Below the pieces are notes generated by a model that saw only the letters and a list, made by a program, of their open reading frames with translations, was not told the origin of the DNA and did not search any database. Below are positions 17,956 through 26,045 of a stretch of DNA of 64,000 nucleotides, one piece after another. The stretch spans positions 59,728 to 123,727 of the forward strand of contig JAMPEU010000007.1 of the NCBI GenBank assembly GCA_023664865.1. The letters run 5' to 3'. Both the position numbers and the translations under genes were made by a program. Position 1 is the first letter of the stretch; each line of letters starts with the position of its first letter. Source of the DNA: Butyrivibrio sp. Its GTDB lineage: Bacteria > Bacillota > Clostridia > Lachnospirales > Lachnospiraceae.

Positions 17956-18132
17956 TTATTTTATACCATTTTCTGCATAAATCTTTTTGTATTTATCACG
18001 AAGCTCTTGTTCCTCCATACGCTTTTCGGGGTGTATTGGATGCTCCACAATAATCCTTGGCATATGTGGCATAAACGAATCAACTAATGTTTCATAGTTC
18101 ATGTTTTCATATTGTCTTGAATCATTATCCAT
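17956..18132 (-). CDS. 58-residue ORF upstream of the FRG cluster
   Basis: A short hydrophilic protein, starting MDNDSRQYENMNYETLVDSF and ending KKIYAENGIK, with a proline-rich centre (MPHMPRIIVEHPIHPEKR). It has a clear ribosome binding site, AAAGGTGGTGG, six bases before the ATG, and a terminator right after it, so it is probably a genuine gene although too short for standard calling. It shares no feature with its neighbours. It might be a regulator or an antitoxin-like partner of the cluster, but nothing in the sequence shows that. Confidence 0.65.
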   Translation of the reverse strand: MDNDSRQYENMNYETLVDSFMPHMPRIIVEHPIHPEKRMEEQELRDKYKKIYAENGIK

Positions 18133-18409
18133 CTTCGTCCACCACCTTTATGTCTTTCCGTTCTTTTTTCATATATATATTTGCTTTCGTAATAAATATT
18201 ATATGTTATTTTTTCTTTAAGTATACAATAATACACCCAATATTTCAATTGAATTAGAATTCAATATAATGAACCGAAATTGTATTAATTATACGTTGAT
18301 TTGAAAAAAAGTTCATTTCCAATCTATATGGTATACTTATAAATATGCTATTTTTCCGCAGCCTCTACGCTCAGTTTTAAACCGCTTCATCTTATCAGCA
18401 TTGTCAGAA

Positions 18410-18488
18410 TAATCCGCACGGTTCTTTCAGTTCCTTCCATATTTAATTAATTTATAGTTTAGGAAAATCTGACAGAAACTGTCCGAAT
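18410..18488 (+). repeat. Direct repeat flanking the FRG cluster, right copy
   Basis: Begins TAATCCGCACGGTTCTTTCA and continues through ATTTAATTAATTTATAG and AATCTGACAGAAACTG; about 90% identical to 12088-12162 in the same direction. Apart from this, the 466-bp gap 18133-18598 is AT-rich with no ORF; a possible weak promoter (TTGTAT and TATAAT, spacing 19) faces the 58-codon ORF. Confidence 0.8.
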
Positions 18489-18598
18489 GTGCGAAACGCA
18501 CACCTTATAGAATTTTCCTGATGACCATATTGTAAACGGTATTTTATTGGTTGTCAATCATTTTTACAGACAATACTTATAAACCCAAATGTCTTAAA

Positions 18599-19439
18599 TT
18601 ATCTAATGTCAATAATTCCACGCCCACCCGATATATGGACAATTTCTCCAACAACCATATCACCAGCGGTACTGACTAATAATTTTGCAATATTAGCAAC
18701 CTCATCTGGCATTATTAAACGTTCTTCTTTATTTTCTGTCGTGTATATACTATCTCCGGGTTTCACACCAATAAGCGTCGTTGCCGTTGAACCCGGCGCT
18801 ATGCCATTAACAATTATGTTATGTGGAAGAAGTATTTGTGCCAACCCTTGTGTTAAGCCATTTAATGCCCACTTTGAAAGTCCATATGGAGACCATGCTG
18901 GTTCAGAGCCTCTGGACGAAGAAATTAACAAAATATGCTTTTTGGTTTTGCTTGTATTTTTCATCATTCGTTTGGCAAATTCCATACATACAAAGTATAG
19001 ACCTTTAATATTTACATTCATAATGCGATCATATTCTTCAACAGTCATTCTAAAAAAATCTACATTGTTTGTATGTACTCCTGCAGAATTAACTAAAATA
19101 TCAACATTGCCAAATATATGAAATGCTTTTTCAACATTATGTTCAATATTTTCAAAATCAGACATATCGAAAATCATATATTTAAGACTTTCATTATTTT
19201 CTAACTCAATTATGCAATCTCTTAATTTACTTTCATTCGTTCCACATAAAATTACACTGCAGCCACTTTCCAGAAAACTTTTTGCAATTGCTTTACCAAT
19301 GCCCCCCGCCGCCTAGAATAACGGCTACTTTTCCTGACAGCATATTCCGGCTATCAACATTATGCTGAATTGCCAAAACTTCTTTCTTTTTCATAATGGC
19401 TATTATTCTATATATGAAAGACTTTATTTTTAAGCTCAT
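18599..19439 (-). pseudogene. Short-chain dehydrogenase/reductase with a frameshift in a G6 tract
   Basis: An NAD(P)-dependent SDR of about 280 residues. The start ATG at 19439 (MSLKIKSFIYRI) follows AGAGGGGG. The cofactor loop should read GGGGGIGKAIA, but one extra G in the run at 19302-19307 puts it out of frame; reading resumes in the correct frame at 19298 (IGKAIAKSFLESGCSVILCG). The rest is intact: NNAG-type NSAG, catalytic S (LLISSSRG), YxxxK (YGLSK) and PGS. It sits next to a broken glycosyltransferase, suggesting remains of a polysaccharide cluster. A sequencing error or slippage-based phase variation are alternatives to true decay. Confidence 0.78.
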
Positions 19440-19568
19440 ACTATCCCCCTCTAGTCTAAATAATTTCTATTACTTAAATCTCTCTGTAGTTCTTTTTGCT
19501 CTATAATAATACGATATTTCGCATACTGAACTGGTAATAAATATCGTATAATCATTTTAAATTTTGCC

Positions 19569-20417
19569 TTAAATCCAAAAGGACATGTTTTCAAAACAAT
19601 CGGAAAAAATTTTTCTTTGCTCTTTTAAACACTCATTATATTCATTTTCATATTGTTTTTGTGAATGTGTGGCAATAATTAAAAAAGCAAGAAAATGATA
19701 GTTTTTCCAAATATGCCAATTTACAGCATCATGAATAATTTTACTATCATAAGCAATATTTTTTTTAATGTTTCTAATATTCCATACTGCATTAATTCCC
19801 ATTTGAACATTATAATTCGTAAGACCGCTTTCCGCATTATTACGCCTATAATTATATATTTTCTTATGTCCGACAGCCACATGGTTCGAATATTGTGCAG
19901 CCATAAATGAAAAATATAACCCCTCTCCTGACCATGGAACAGAAAAAGAAATATTGTGTGTTTTTAGGAGTTCCATACTGTAAAGCTTATTCCATGGACC
20001 AATAGGAATGTATGAAATAATTGAAGCCGCTGCCCTTTCTGACGTCCATACTTCTGTTTTATCATCTTTTATTTGCACCCTGTTTCTGTCCCTCGTTGTA
20101 AAAACTTTATCTGTCATTGCCATATTGGATTTACTACTCTCAGCCAAATTCAGTAAATATTCTACATAATCCAGTTCCAGCCAGTCATCTCCGTCGATAA
20201 TTGATACATATTCCCCTGTTGCCAAGTTTAATCCGGCATTACGCGCCTCACAAGCACCCCCATTCTTCTTGTGAATAACTTGAATCCGACGATCCTGCTT
20301 TGCATATCCATCACAAATTTCTCCACTACTATCAGGCGAGCCGTCATCAACTAATATAATTTCTAAATCTGGATATGTCTGATTGATTATAGAATCAAGC
20401 AGCCTTTTGAGAAATTT
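19569..20417 (-). pseudogene. Family 2 glycosyltransferase lacking its N-terminus
   Basis: The frame is open from 20417 with FLKRLLDSIINQTYPDLEII, then LVDDGSPDSSG, NGGACEARNAGL and the DxD-like IDGDDWLELDY, all typical of GT2 (GT-A fold) enzymes that transfer sugars to surface polysaccharides. A normal protein would begin with about 15-20 more residues (V..SVIIPVYN...); instead a stop codon at 20418-20420 precedes the homology. Internal TTG 20225 cannot restore the missing nucleotide-binding strand. The break falls about 150 bp from tRNA-Gly, which looks like a deletion or integration junction. Confidence 0.8.
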
Positions 20418-20511
20418 TTACACAGACAATCAAAAATATACAACAAATTCACGAAAAAATTTTTATCCCCCTTTCTCTGTGAGTATTTTTGTGAGTATTT
20501 CTTATTTTTGG

Positions 20512-20553
20512 AAAATAAAAAAGGCAGGAATGCTTGAAATATAAGCATTTCTA
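20512..20553 (-). terminator. Terminator of tRNA-Gly
   Basis: On the minus strand AGGTAGAAATGCTT and AAGCATTCCTGCCT pair (one wobble, one mismatch region) and are followed by six T residues, 14 bp downstream of the tRNA 3' end. Confidence 0.8.
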
Positions 20554-20566
20554 CCTAATTAACAAG

Positions 20567-20639
20567 AGCGCGAGACGGGACTCGAACCCGCGGCCTCGAC
20601 CTTGGCAAGGTCGCGCTCCACCAACTGAGCCACTCGCGC
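20567..20639 (-). tRNA. tRNA-Gly (anticodon GCC)
   Basis: A 73-nt cloverleaf: acceptor GCGCGAG/CTCGCGC, D-arm with TGGCTCAGTTGG, anticodon stem CGACC/GGTCG around loop TTGCCAA (anticodon GCC), T-arm GGGTTCGAGTCCC, discriminator T. CCA is not encoded. It marks the right boundary of the accessory region; tRNA genes of this type are common integration sites, but no duplicated 3' end was seen in the window. Confidence 0.96.
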
Positions 20640-20746
20640 ATTTATTTGTCTGAAAAGAGTATGTATCTCTTTCAGACAAATAATAGAATACTACACATAA
20701 TATGTTTTGTCAACGGATTTTTTTAAATAAATTTTGCAACTTATTT

Positions 20747-22417
20747 TCATTCTACCTTATCCGCATACTTAATACGATAAATGCGTCTTAAGGATTCGTC
20801 AATCCTCTCTTCGGAAATGCGTCCTTCCTGTACTGCGGCAAACAGTCCGTTATATGCAGTCTCAAAGTCCTCCGGCATTAAAAGCATATCCGCGCCTGCT
20901 TCTATTGCCATAATTGCCGCCTCATCCGCCGTATAATAGTCTGATACCGCTTTCATATTAAGCGCATCCGTAATTACCACTCCGTCAAATCCTAAGTCAC
21001 CCCGCAGCACATCGGTAATTATTACTTTGGAAAGAGAACTCGGAATGTTTTCCGTGTCAACGGAAGATGCTACGATATGCCCTACCATGACTACATTGGC
21101 TCCCGCTTCAATGCCAGCCTGAAAAGGAAGGAAATCAGAACTTTTCATTTCGTCCAATGTTCTGGTGGTTTCAACTCTTCCATCATGTGTATCTTCATCG
21201 GCTGAACCCAGCCCCGGAAAATGTTTTAAACATGCATTTACACTCGTTGCCTGCATACCTTCTACAAGGCTTGAGACCATATTTGAAACAAGAGCAGGAT
21301 CTGCGCCGAACGACCTGTCTCCGATTGACGAATTTTCAGCATCTGTGACAACATCAGCCACAGGCGCAAAGTCAAGGTTAAATCCAAGTTCGCTCAAATA
21401 TGTGCCTATCGTATTGCCCGCTTCATGAGCCGCTACTGTATCCTGGCTCGTACCGATTACCGCCATCTCGTCTACTTTTACCACATCAATATTGCTATTT
21501 GCAATCCGGCTGACGGAACCGCCTTCTTCATCAACTGCAAGGAATATCGGATATTTACTGCTTAGCACGGTATTGGAGAGCATTTCTGTTATCTGTTCTC
21601 TGTCTTTAATGTTTTGTGCAAAATAAACCAGACCACCTACCGCATATTTGCTAAGCGCTTCCTGTGTAGCTTCCCCAGCCTTTGTCACAGTCTTTGCACC
21701 TGTCAGAGCTTCCGGGGTAATAATAAACAAAGAAGCTACCTTGTCTTCCAATGGCATCTCGGCAATGCACTTATTAGCAATTTCGTCTAATTGCTCTTCC
21801 CTTGTAGGCTCCACAAACACTTCCTCCGGCGTCTCAATAACCAAGTCCGGCTGCGGCTCTTCTTCCTGTTCCTGTAAAGCCTCTTCTTCCTGCTGTTGCT
21901 GCTGTTCTTCCTGCGCCACTGACTCTTTCTCTTGTTTCATTAGTTTAATGGTATCGGAAACTTGATATCCCACAAAAACACCCGCTACAACCAAAGCCGC
22001 AAGCACCAGCGTCATACACGCGTATGCAATAATCTGATTTCTTATACGCCTTTTGCGTCTATAATAACGACGTTCTTCTTCCGACTCTTCTTCCAGAGAT
22101 GTTTCATCTTGGTCTCTATCCTTATAGTTATCGTTTTCTTCGCCGTAAATAACATCTTCCGTGTCGTCATCAGTTTCCATACTGTCGTCAACAACGTCTT
22201 CTTCTGCTTCGTCGTCAGTTTCCGCGCTGTCGTCAGCAGCGTCTTCTTCTGCTTCGTCGTCAGTTTCCGTGCTGTCGTCAGCAGCGTCTTCTTCTGTTTC
22301 GTCGCCAGTTCCCGTGCTGTCGTCAGACACATCTTCTGTTTCGTCGCCGTCTTCTATTTCATCATCTTCTAAATTTTCATCAGAAAAATGTTTCTTGCTG
22401 TTAAATATTTTTCCCAT
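20747..22417 (-). CDS. Membrane-anchored GH3 beta-N-acetylglucosaminidase-like protein
   Basis: A glycoside hydrolase family 3 enzyme related to NagZ, likely acting on GlcNAc-containing wall fragments at the cell surface. Features: a very acidic N-terminus with four 15-residue repeats (about 32-91), a membrane anchor (about 120-142, YACMTLVLAALVVAGVFVGY), a Gln/Glu-rich linker, then the catalytic domain with KHFPGLGSADEDTH (the NagZ-type KHFPGHGxxxxDSH with His replaced by Leu) and FDGVVITDALNM carrying the probable Asp nucleophile. Start set at the ATG after GGAGGGG (22417), not the upstream in-frame ATG at 22447, which lacks a ribosome binding site. Confidence 0.9.
   Translation of the reverse strand: MGKIFNSKKHFSDENLEDDEIEDGDETEDVSDDSTGTGDETEEDAADDSTETDDEAEEDAADDSAETDDEAEEDVVDDSMETDDDTEDVIYGEENDNYKDRDQDETSLEEESEEERRYYRRKRRIRNQIIAYACMTLVLAALVVAGVFVGYQVSDTIKLMKQEKESVAQEEQQQQQEEEALQEQEEEPQPDLVIETPEEVFVEPTREEQLDEIANKCIAEMPLEDKVASLFIITPEALTGAKTVTKAGEATQEALSKYAVGGLVYFAQNIKDREQITEMLSNTVLSSKYPIFLAVDEEGGSVSRIANSNIDVVKVDEMAVIGTSQDTVAAHEAGNTIGTYLSELGFNLDFAPVADVVTDAENSSIGDRSFGADPALVSNMVSSLVEGMQATSVNACLKHFPGLGSADEDTHDGRVETTRTLDEMKSSDFLPFQAGIEAGANVVMVGHIVASSVDTENIPSSLSKVIITDVLRGDLGFDGVVITDALNMKAVSDYYTADEAAIMAIEAGADMLLMPEDFETAYNGLFAAVQEGRISEERIDESLRRIYRIKYADKVE
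22145..22324 (-). repeat. Four 45-bp in-frame repeats encoding acidic 15-mers
   Basis: Codons 32-91 of the GH3 gene encode DDSTGTGDETEEDAA, DDSTETDDEAEEDAA, DDSAETDDEAEEDVV and DDSMETDDDTEDVIY. The two middle units are nearly identical at DNA level. Such arrays expand and contract by slippage; here they build a cytoplasmic acidic tail before the membrane anchor. Confidence 0.85.
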
Positions 22418-22514
22418 ATACCCCTCCGGTTCGAGTATTAATAGCACTTAGTATATAATAACCTATTTATCGACATTTTACCACATATTTTTTCTACACT
22501 GTTCAACTTGTACA

Positions 22515-22890
22515 CATATAAAGGAAGCGGATATCAATCTTTTCGATTAATATCCGCTTCTAAACTATACTGTCCACTGGTCCTTACCTCCGTTTTTCCT
22601 TTCGCATTCTTTCCATTTTCGTTTTGTATTCGTATACTGTAACGGTCCTATTTCTATTTCTATTAGGCTCTGCGTCACTCTTTTCTGTACTCGACTACGA
22701 ACTCAGATTTGATTTTTCAATCATCTCTACTAATAAGTTGTTTTCAGTTCCCTATTCATTTGTAATTTTGGTTTATAAAGCTCAGCTTATGTTTTCGGTG
22801 GTCCGTACCTCCTTTTCCATAGATGCGGCTTATTGTTTTCCTGTTTGTATACCGCTTCTATTATGATATCTATGTGAAGTGTTTGTTTAT
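22515..22890 (-). ncRNA. Putative small RNA, long copy of a two-member family
   Basis: About 375 nt from a near-perfect promoter to a 3' hairpin GCGGATATTAATC/GATTGATATCCGC (22525-22559). No convincing ORF. The last ~80 nt, with GGAGGTAAGGACCAGTGGAC and AGTATAGTTTAGA before the hairpin, closely match the copy at 52780. A second related motif, GGAGGTACGGACCACC, lies in the 5' part near 22800. The tail after the hairpin has only a weak T run. It fills the 934-bp gap 22418-23351 together with a palindromic element. Function unknown; GGA-rich motifs could bind CsrA, but this is a guess. Confidence 0.6.
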
Positions 22891-22896
22891 GATTTA

Positions 22897-22924
22897 ATTA
22901 TAGCATGTGTTTTAAATTTGTCAA
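22897..22924 (-). promoter_or_regulatory. Promoter of the long putative small RNA, with A-tract upstream region
   Basis: Minus strand TTGACA (22919-22924) and TATAAT (22897-22902) with a 16-bp spacer; both hexamers are consensus. Upstream (22925-23050) runs of A at roughly helical spacing resemble an UP element or curved DNA. The spacer ACACATGC next to the -10 is shared with the second copy. Confidence 0.8.
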
Positions 22925-23119
22925 CATGTTTTTTGAATATTTTTAAAATTTTTTTGAATTTTCTCAAAATTTATTTTATTTATATACTTTTAACTTTTTT
23001 ATTTATTATCGACTTGACTTTTTTCTTATATTTTAAATGTAAATATTATTTTTATAGTTAAATCATATCAATAATAAATATGTTTTGCAGCACAACGACT
23101 ACTATTCACAGTTGTTAAA

Positions 23120-23315
23120 CGACATGAACTCATATGCTTCTACTTGAGGTCCGTTGAAAGACGTAGACCACTGAAAGTGGTCTTGTACTTTAGCGAGGCA
23201 TTTTCGAGCTTAGTACCGCTGCGTAGCAATAAGAATGTCCGCGTAGCGTGGCATTCGTTTGTTTATACACTGGAGCGTGAGCGTACCTCAAGTGGAATCA
23301 TATGAGTTCATGTCG
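23120..23315 (+). repeat. Family 1 long palindromic element, copy 3
   Basis: 196 bp. Outer arms CGACATGAACTCATATG and complement are like copies 1 and 7. The interior carries ACTTGAGGT/ACCTCAAGT, the apical TTTAGCGAGG and CGAGCTTAGTACC core, and the unpaired GGAGCGTGAGCGTACC. It is longer than the others because of an inserted, partly palindromic segment around GAATGTCCGCGTAGC (about 23233-23258), and its second stem is degraded. Confidence 0.82.
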
Positions 23316-23351
23316 CATCCAGCCACATATACTATGGACTGCAAATTATTA

Positions 23352-25379
23352 TTATCCCATTCTTTCAAACACAGGCATATATTCGATTGGCGCATCCACT
23401 GCCACGGTCTGTCCGCCTTCAAATAATTCGCTGCTCGAAGTCAGCTTCCAGCTCCCTTTCGGAAGATAAACATTGCGTTTCCACTCATTTAAGCGCAGAA
23501 TCGGCGCGGCAAGGTATTTGCTGCCGAACATGTACTGGTCTTTCAGTTCCCAGCACTTCTCATCTTCGGGGAACTCATAGAACATCGCACGCAAAAGGGG
23601 CGAACCGTTAGTATGGGCTTCCTCATATAACTGCTTAATATAATCGTGCATGGAAATACGAATATCATAGTATTTCTTCATAATCGCATAATTATCTTCG
23701 CCATAGCTCCAAAGTTCATTAGGCTGTCCTGTATGCAGATAGCCGCCGCCCCAGTCCCTCTCGTCAAGAGGCGGAATATTGTATGGTCCACGGTCTCCGT
23801 GCATACGCAGAACGGGTGAAAATACCGCAAACTGATACCAGCGGATTAAAAGCTGGCGGAAGTCTTTATCGTTTACATCATCTGTCATGAAACCGCCGAT
23901 GTCCGTCGTCCACCACGGAATGCCTGCAAGTCCCATGTTCAGTCCGCATTGCAGCTGGTCTGAAAAAGCTTCAAATGTACTTGGCACATCACCCGACCAT
24001 ACCACATTGCCGTACTTCTGCGAACCCGCCCATGCACAACGCAGCAGATTAACCACTGAACTGCTGCCCGACTCTTTCATTCCTTCATAGAATGCACGGC
24101 TGTACATCTGCGGATAAAGATTGCTTACAGAAAGCGCCGGTCCGCCATAGTAGCGGTAGTTTTCAAAATCATAAACCCCATAATCCGGCTCCGAGTTATC
24201 CAGCCAGAAAGCGTCAATGCCGTAATCATAATAATTCTTCTTACATACTTCCCATACATATTTTCTGGTTTCAGGATTGAATGGGTCAATCTCCACGCAG
24301 TCGCCCTGATAATCATAGGTCTGCGCTGCGCCGCGCTCGGTTCTGATAAGCAGCCCTTTCTCCATCATAGGCTCAAAATTCTCGCTCTTGCGGTCAACGG
24401 AAGGCCATACGGATACAATGACTTTGATACCCATAGAATGAAGCTCGTCCACCATTGCCTTAGGATCAGGCCAATATTTCTTGTCAAACTTCCAGTCGCC
24501 CTGAACTGTCCAATGGAAAAAGTCAATAACAATCTGGTCTATTTTAATGCCTTCCTTCTGATACTGCCTTGCCACGCTTAAGACTTCGTCCTGAGTCCTA
24601 TAGCGCAGTTTGCACTGCCATAATCCCATAAGGTCTTCCGGAAACATCTCTGCACGTCCGGTTACTGCCGTATAGTTTTCAAGAATCTGTTTCGGCGTAT
24701 CCGCTGCGGTAATCCAGTAATCCATTTCCTTCGTGGAACGCGCAATCCACTCATAATAGTTATTTCCAAATGTCACCCTGCCTACAGCCGGATTGTTCCA
24801 CAAAAATCCGTAGCCCATTGAAGATACCGCAAACGGTACTGAAATCTGGGAATTGCGCTGTGCAAGCTCCAGAACGCAGCCTTTTAAATCCATGCAGTCC
24901 TGCTGGTACTGTCCCATACCGAACAGTTTTTCATTCTTATTGCTTTCAAATTTCAAGTTCAGAGAGTATTCACTGCCGCCTATAATGCCCTTCCACTCAC
25001 GGTTTATCAGCTTAAGGCAGCGGCTTTCCTTAGAAAGGGTTCCGTCATAACTCCTAAAATACTCGCGCAATAACATTTTATCATCACGGTAGAACGTTAT
25101 AATTCCGACAAAATTAACGACTGCCTTAATGCGTCCGTTCGTAATCTCTGCAATTTCCCGCTTATCAATCTCACCGTTTCCTACCCAGTGGTCTTCTTCT
25201 GTAATCTTAACCTGCGCGCTGCATTTAGCAGGCGTTTCAGTAAGCGCCCAATCATTACCGCTAAATCCCGCGTTCATGGAAGCACGTACACGCAGCGAAT
25301 CCTTCCCCCACGCCTCAACACGCAGCATCTCGCCATTATGACGGCAGACTAACGCTCCGTTGTCATTTTCAAATCTCAT
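23352..25379 (-). CDS. GH31 family alpha-glycosidase
   Basis: A 675-residue cytoplasmic family 31 glycoside hydrolase (alpha-glucosidase/alpha-xylosidase group, YicI-like), a retaining enzyme that releases alpha-linked sugars from oligosaccharides. Visible: an N-terminal beta-sandwich, the (beta/alpha)8 barrel with the nucleophile region DAFWLDNSEPDYG, GDVPSTFEAF near the acid/base Asp, and GIPWWTTDIGGF and RMHGDRGP further on. It has no signal peptide. Start set at the ATG after GAGGAGGAG (25379) rather than the upstream in-frame ATG at 25403. Substrate cannot be settled from sequence alone. A family 1 palindrome lies upstream. Confidence 0.93.
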   Translation of the reverse strand: MRFENDNGALVCRHNGEMLRVEAWGKDSLRVRASMNAGFSGNDWALTETPAKCSAQVKITEEDHWVGNGEIDKREIAEITNGRIKAVVNFVGIITFYRDDKMLLREYFRSYDGTLSKESRCLKLINREWKGIIGGSEYSLNLKFESNKNEKLFGMGQYQQDCMDLKGCVLELAQRNSQISVPFAVSSMGYGFLWNNPAVGRVTFGNNYYEWIARSTKEMDYWITAADTPKQILENYTAVTGRAEMFPEDLMGLWQCKLRYRTQDEVLSVARQYQKEGIKIDQIVIDFFHWTVQGDWKFDKKYWPDPKAMVDELHSMGIKVIVSVWPSVDRKSENFEPMMEKGLLIRTERGAAQTYDYQGDCVEIDPFNPETRKYVWEVCKKNYYDYGIDAFWLDNSEPDYGVYDFENYRYYGGPALSVSNLYPQMYSRAFYEGMKESGSSSVVNLLRCAWAGSQKYGNVVWSGDVPSTFEAFSDQLQCGLNMGLAGIPWWTTDIGGFMTDDVNDKDFRQLLIRWYQFAVFSPVLRMHGDRGPYNIPPLDERDWGGGYLHTGQPNELWSYGEDNYAIMKKYYDIRISMHDYIKQLYEEAHTNGSPLLRAMFYEFPEDEKCWELKDQYMFGSKYLAAPILRLNEWKRNVYLPKGSWKLTSSSELFEGGQTVAVDAPIEYMPVFERMG

Positions 25380-25410
25380 ATATGCTCCTCCTCGTATTTT
25401 CATAATTAAT

Positions 25411-25640
25411 AGATAATTGCGAAACTCACTAACTTATAAGCAAAATTGTGCAAAGTATACAATCACTCGAAGGTGCTAAACAGAAAATTTACTTCGTAAA
25501 TTATCTGGCGCCGTCGGTACTTAGCGAGGTACTTTCGAGCTTAGTACCGCTACTGGCGGCAATGCAGCGAAAGCGTGCCTTCGATGGATTGTATACTTTG
25601 TACAATTTTGGCATAAACTTAGGCAGTTTCGCAATTATCT
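25411..25640 (+). repeat. Family 1 long palindromic element, copy 4 (subfamily B, with nested hairpin)
   Basis: 230 bp with outer arms AGATAATTGCGAAACT and complement, and a long inner arm TTGTGCAAAGTATACAATCA against TTGTATACTTTGTACAA. The core TTAGCGAGGTACTTTCGAGC and unpaired GCAGCGAAAGCGTGCC match family 1. Nearly identical to copy 6 at 52433 except for a nested 27-bp hairpin at 25481. It lies between the 3' end of rnpB and the GH31 start codon. Confidence 0.9.
25481..25507 (+). repeat. Nested 27-bp hairpin (CAGA-type), copy 1
   Basis: CAGAAAATTTAC, TTC loop, GTAAATTATCTG: a 12-bp stem with an A/A mismatch. It interrupts family 1 copy 4 exactly where copy 6 is uninterrupted. The same 27-mer, inverted and with two or three changes, lies in family 2 copies c and d. 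Confidence 0.85.
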
Positions 25641-25653
25641 ATTTTCATATTGT

Positions 25654-25993
25654 GTTAAGCAGAACGATAAGCCGGGTTATGTCGTGAATAATCATCTATC
25701 TTGGATTGTCGTTGCCGACAACCTCCAGCGACCTACCTGAGAGCAGGCCGGGCAGACCTGTCGCCCTCTATTTGGTCTTGCTTCAGATGGGGTTTACACA
25801 GCCCTCTGCGTTGCCGCAGAAGCGGTAGTCTCTTACACTGCCATTCCACCCTTACCGTTTAATGCGGCGGTTTCTTTTCTGTTGCACTATCCTTGGAGTC
25901 GCCTCCACCGGACGTTATCCGGCATCTTGCCCTGTGAAGCCCGGACTTTCCTCACCCGCCTCGCGGCAGGCGCGATTATTTATTCTACTTAAC
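25654..25993 (-). ncRNA. rnpB: RNase P RNA
   Basis: The catalytic RNA that trims the 5' leader of tRNA precursors. The minus strand shows the P4 5' strand context GAGGAAAGTCCGGGCTTCAC, GGTGGAGGCGACTCC, TAAACCCCATCTGAAGCAAG, the universally conserved GACAGGTCTGCCCGGCC, and the 3' end ATAACCCGGCTTA. Helix P1 is formed by GTTAAGTAGAA (25993 down) and TTCTGCTTAAC (ending 25654), which sets the ends; the length is about 340 nt. It lies 52 bp after the uridine kinase gene. Confidence 0.96.
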
Positions 25994-26045
25994 TTTAAGC
26001 AGCAGTTCATGCCTTTAAGCCTGAACTGTTACGGCTTTAACCAGT

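Noticed and set aside
20567-20639. tRNA-Gly as a prophage or island attachment site with a duplicated 3' end
   Set aside because: No second copy of the tRNA 3' segment and no integrase gene were found in the window; only the gene decay nearby is suggestive.
22145-22372. Long Ser/Val-rich and Phe/Val-rich ORFs on the plus strand
   Set aside because: They are antisense shadows of the acidic repeat array in the GH3 gene and have no ribosome binding sites.
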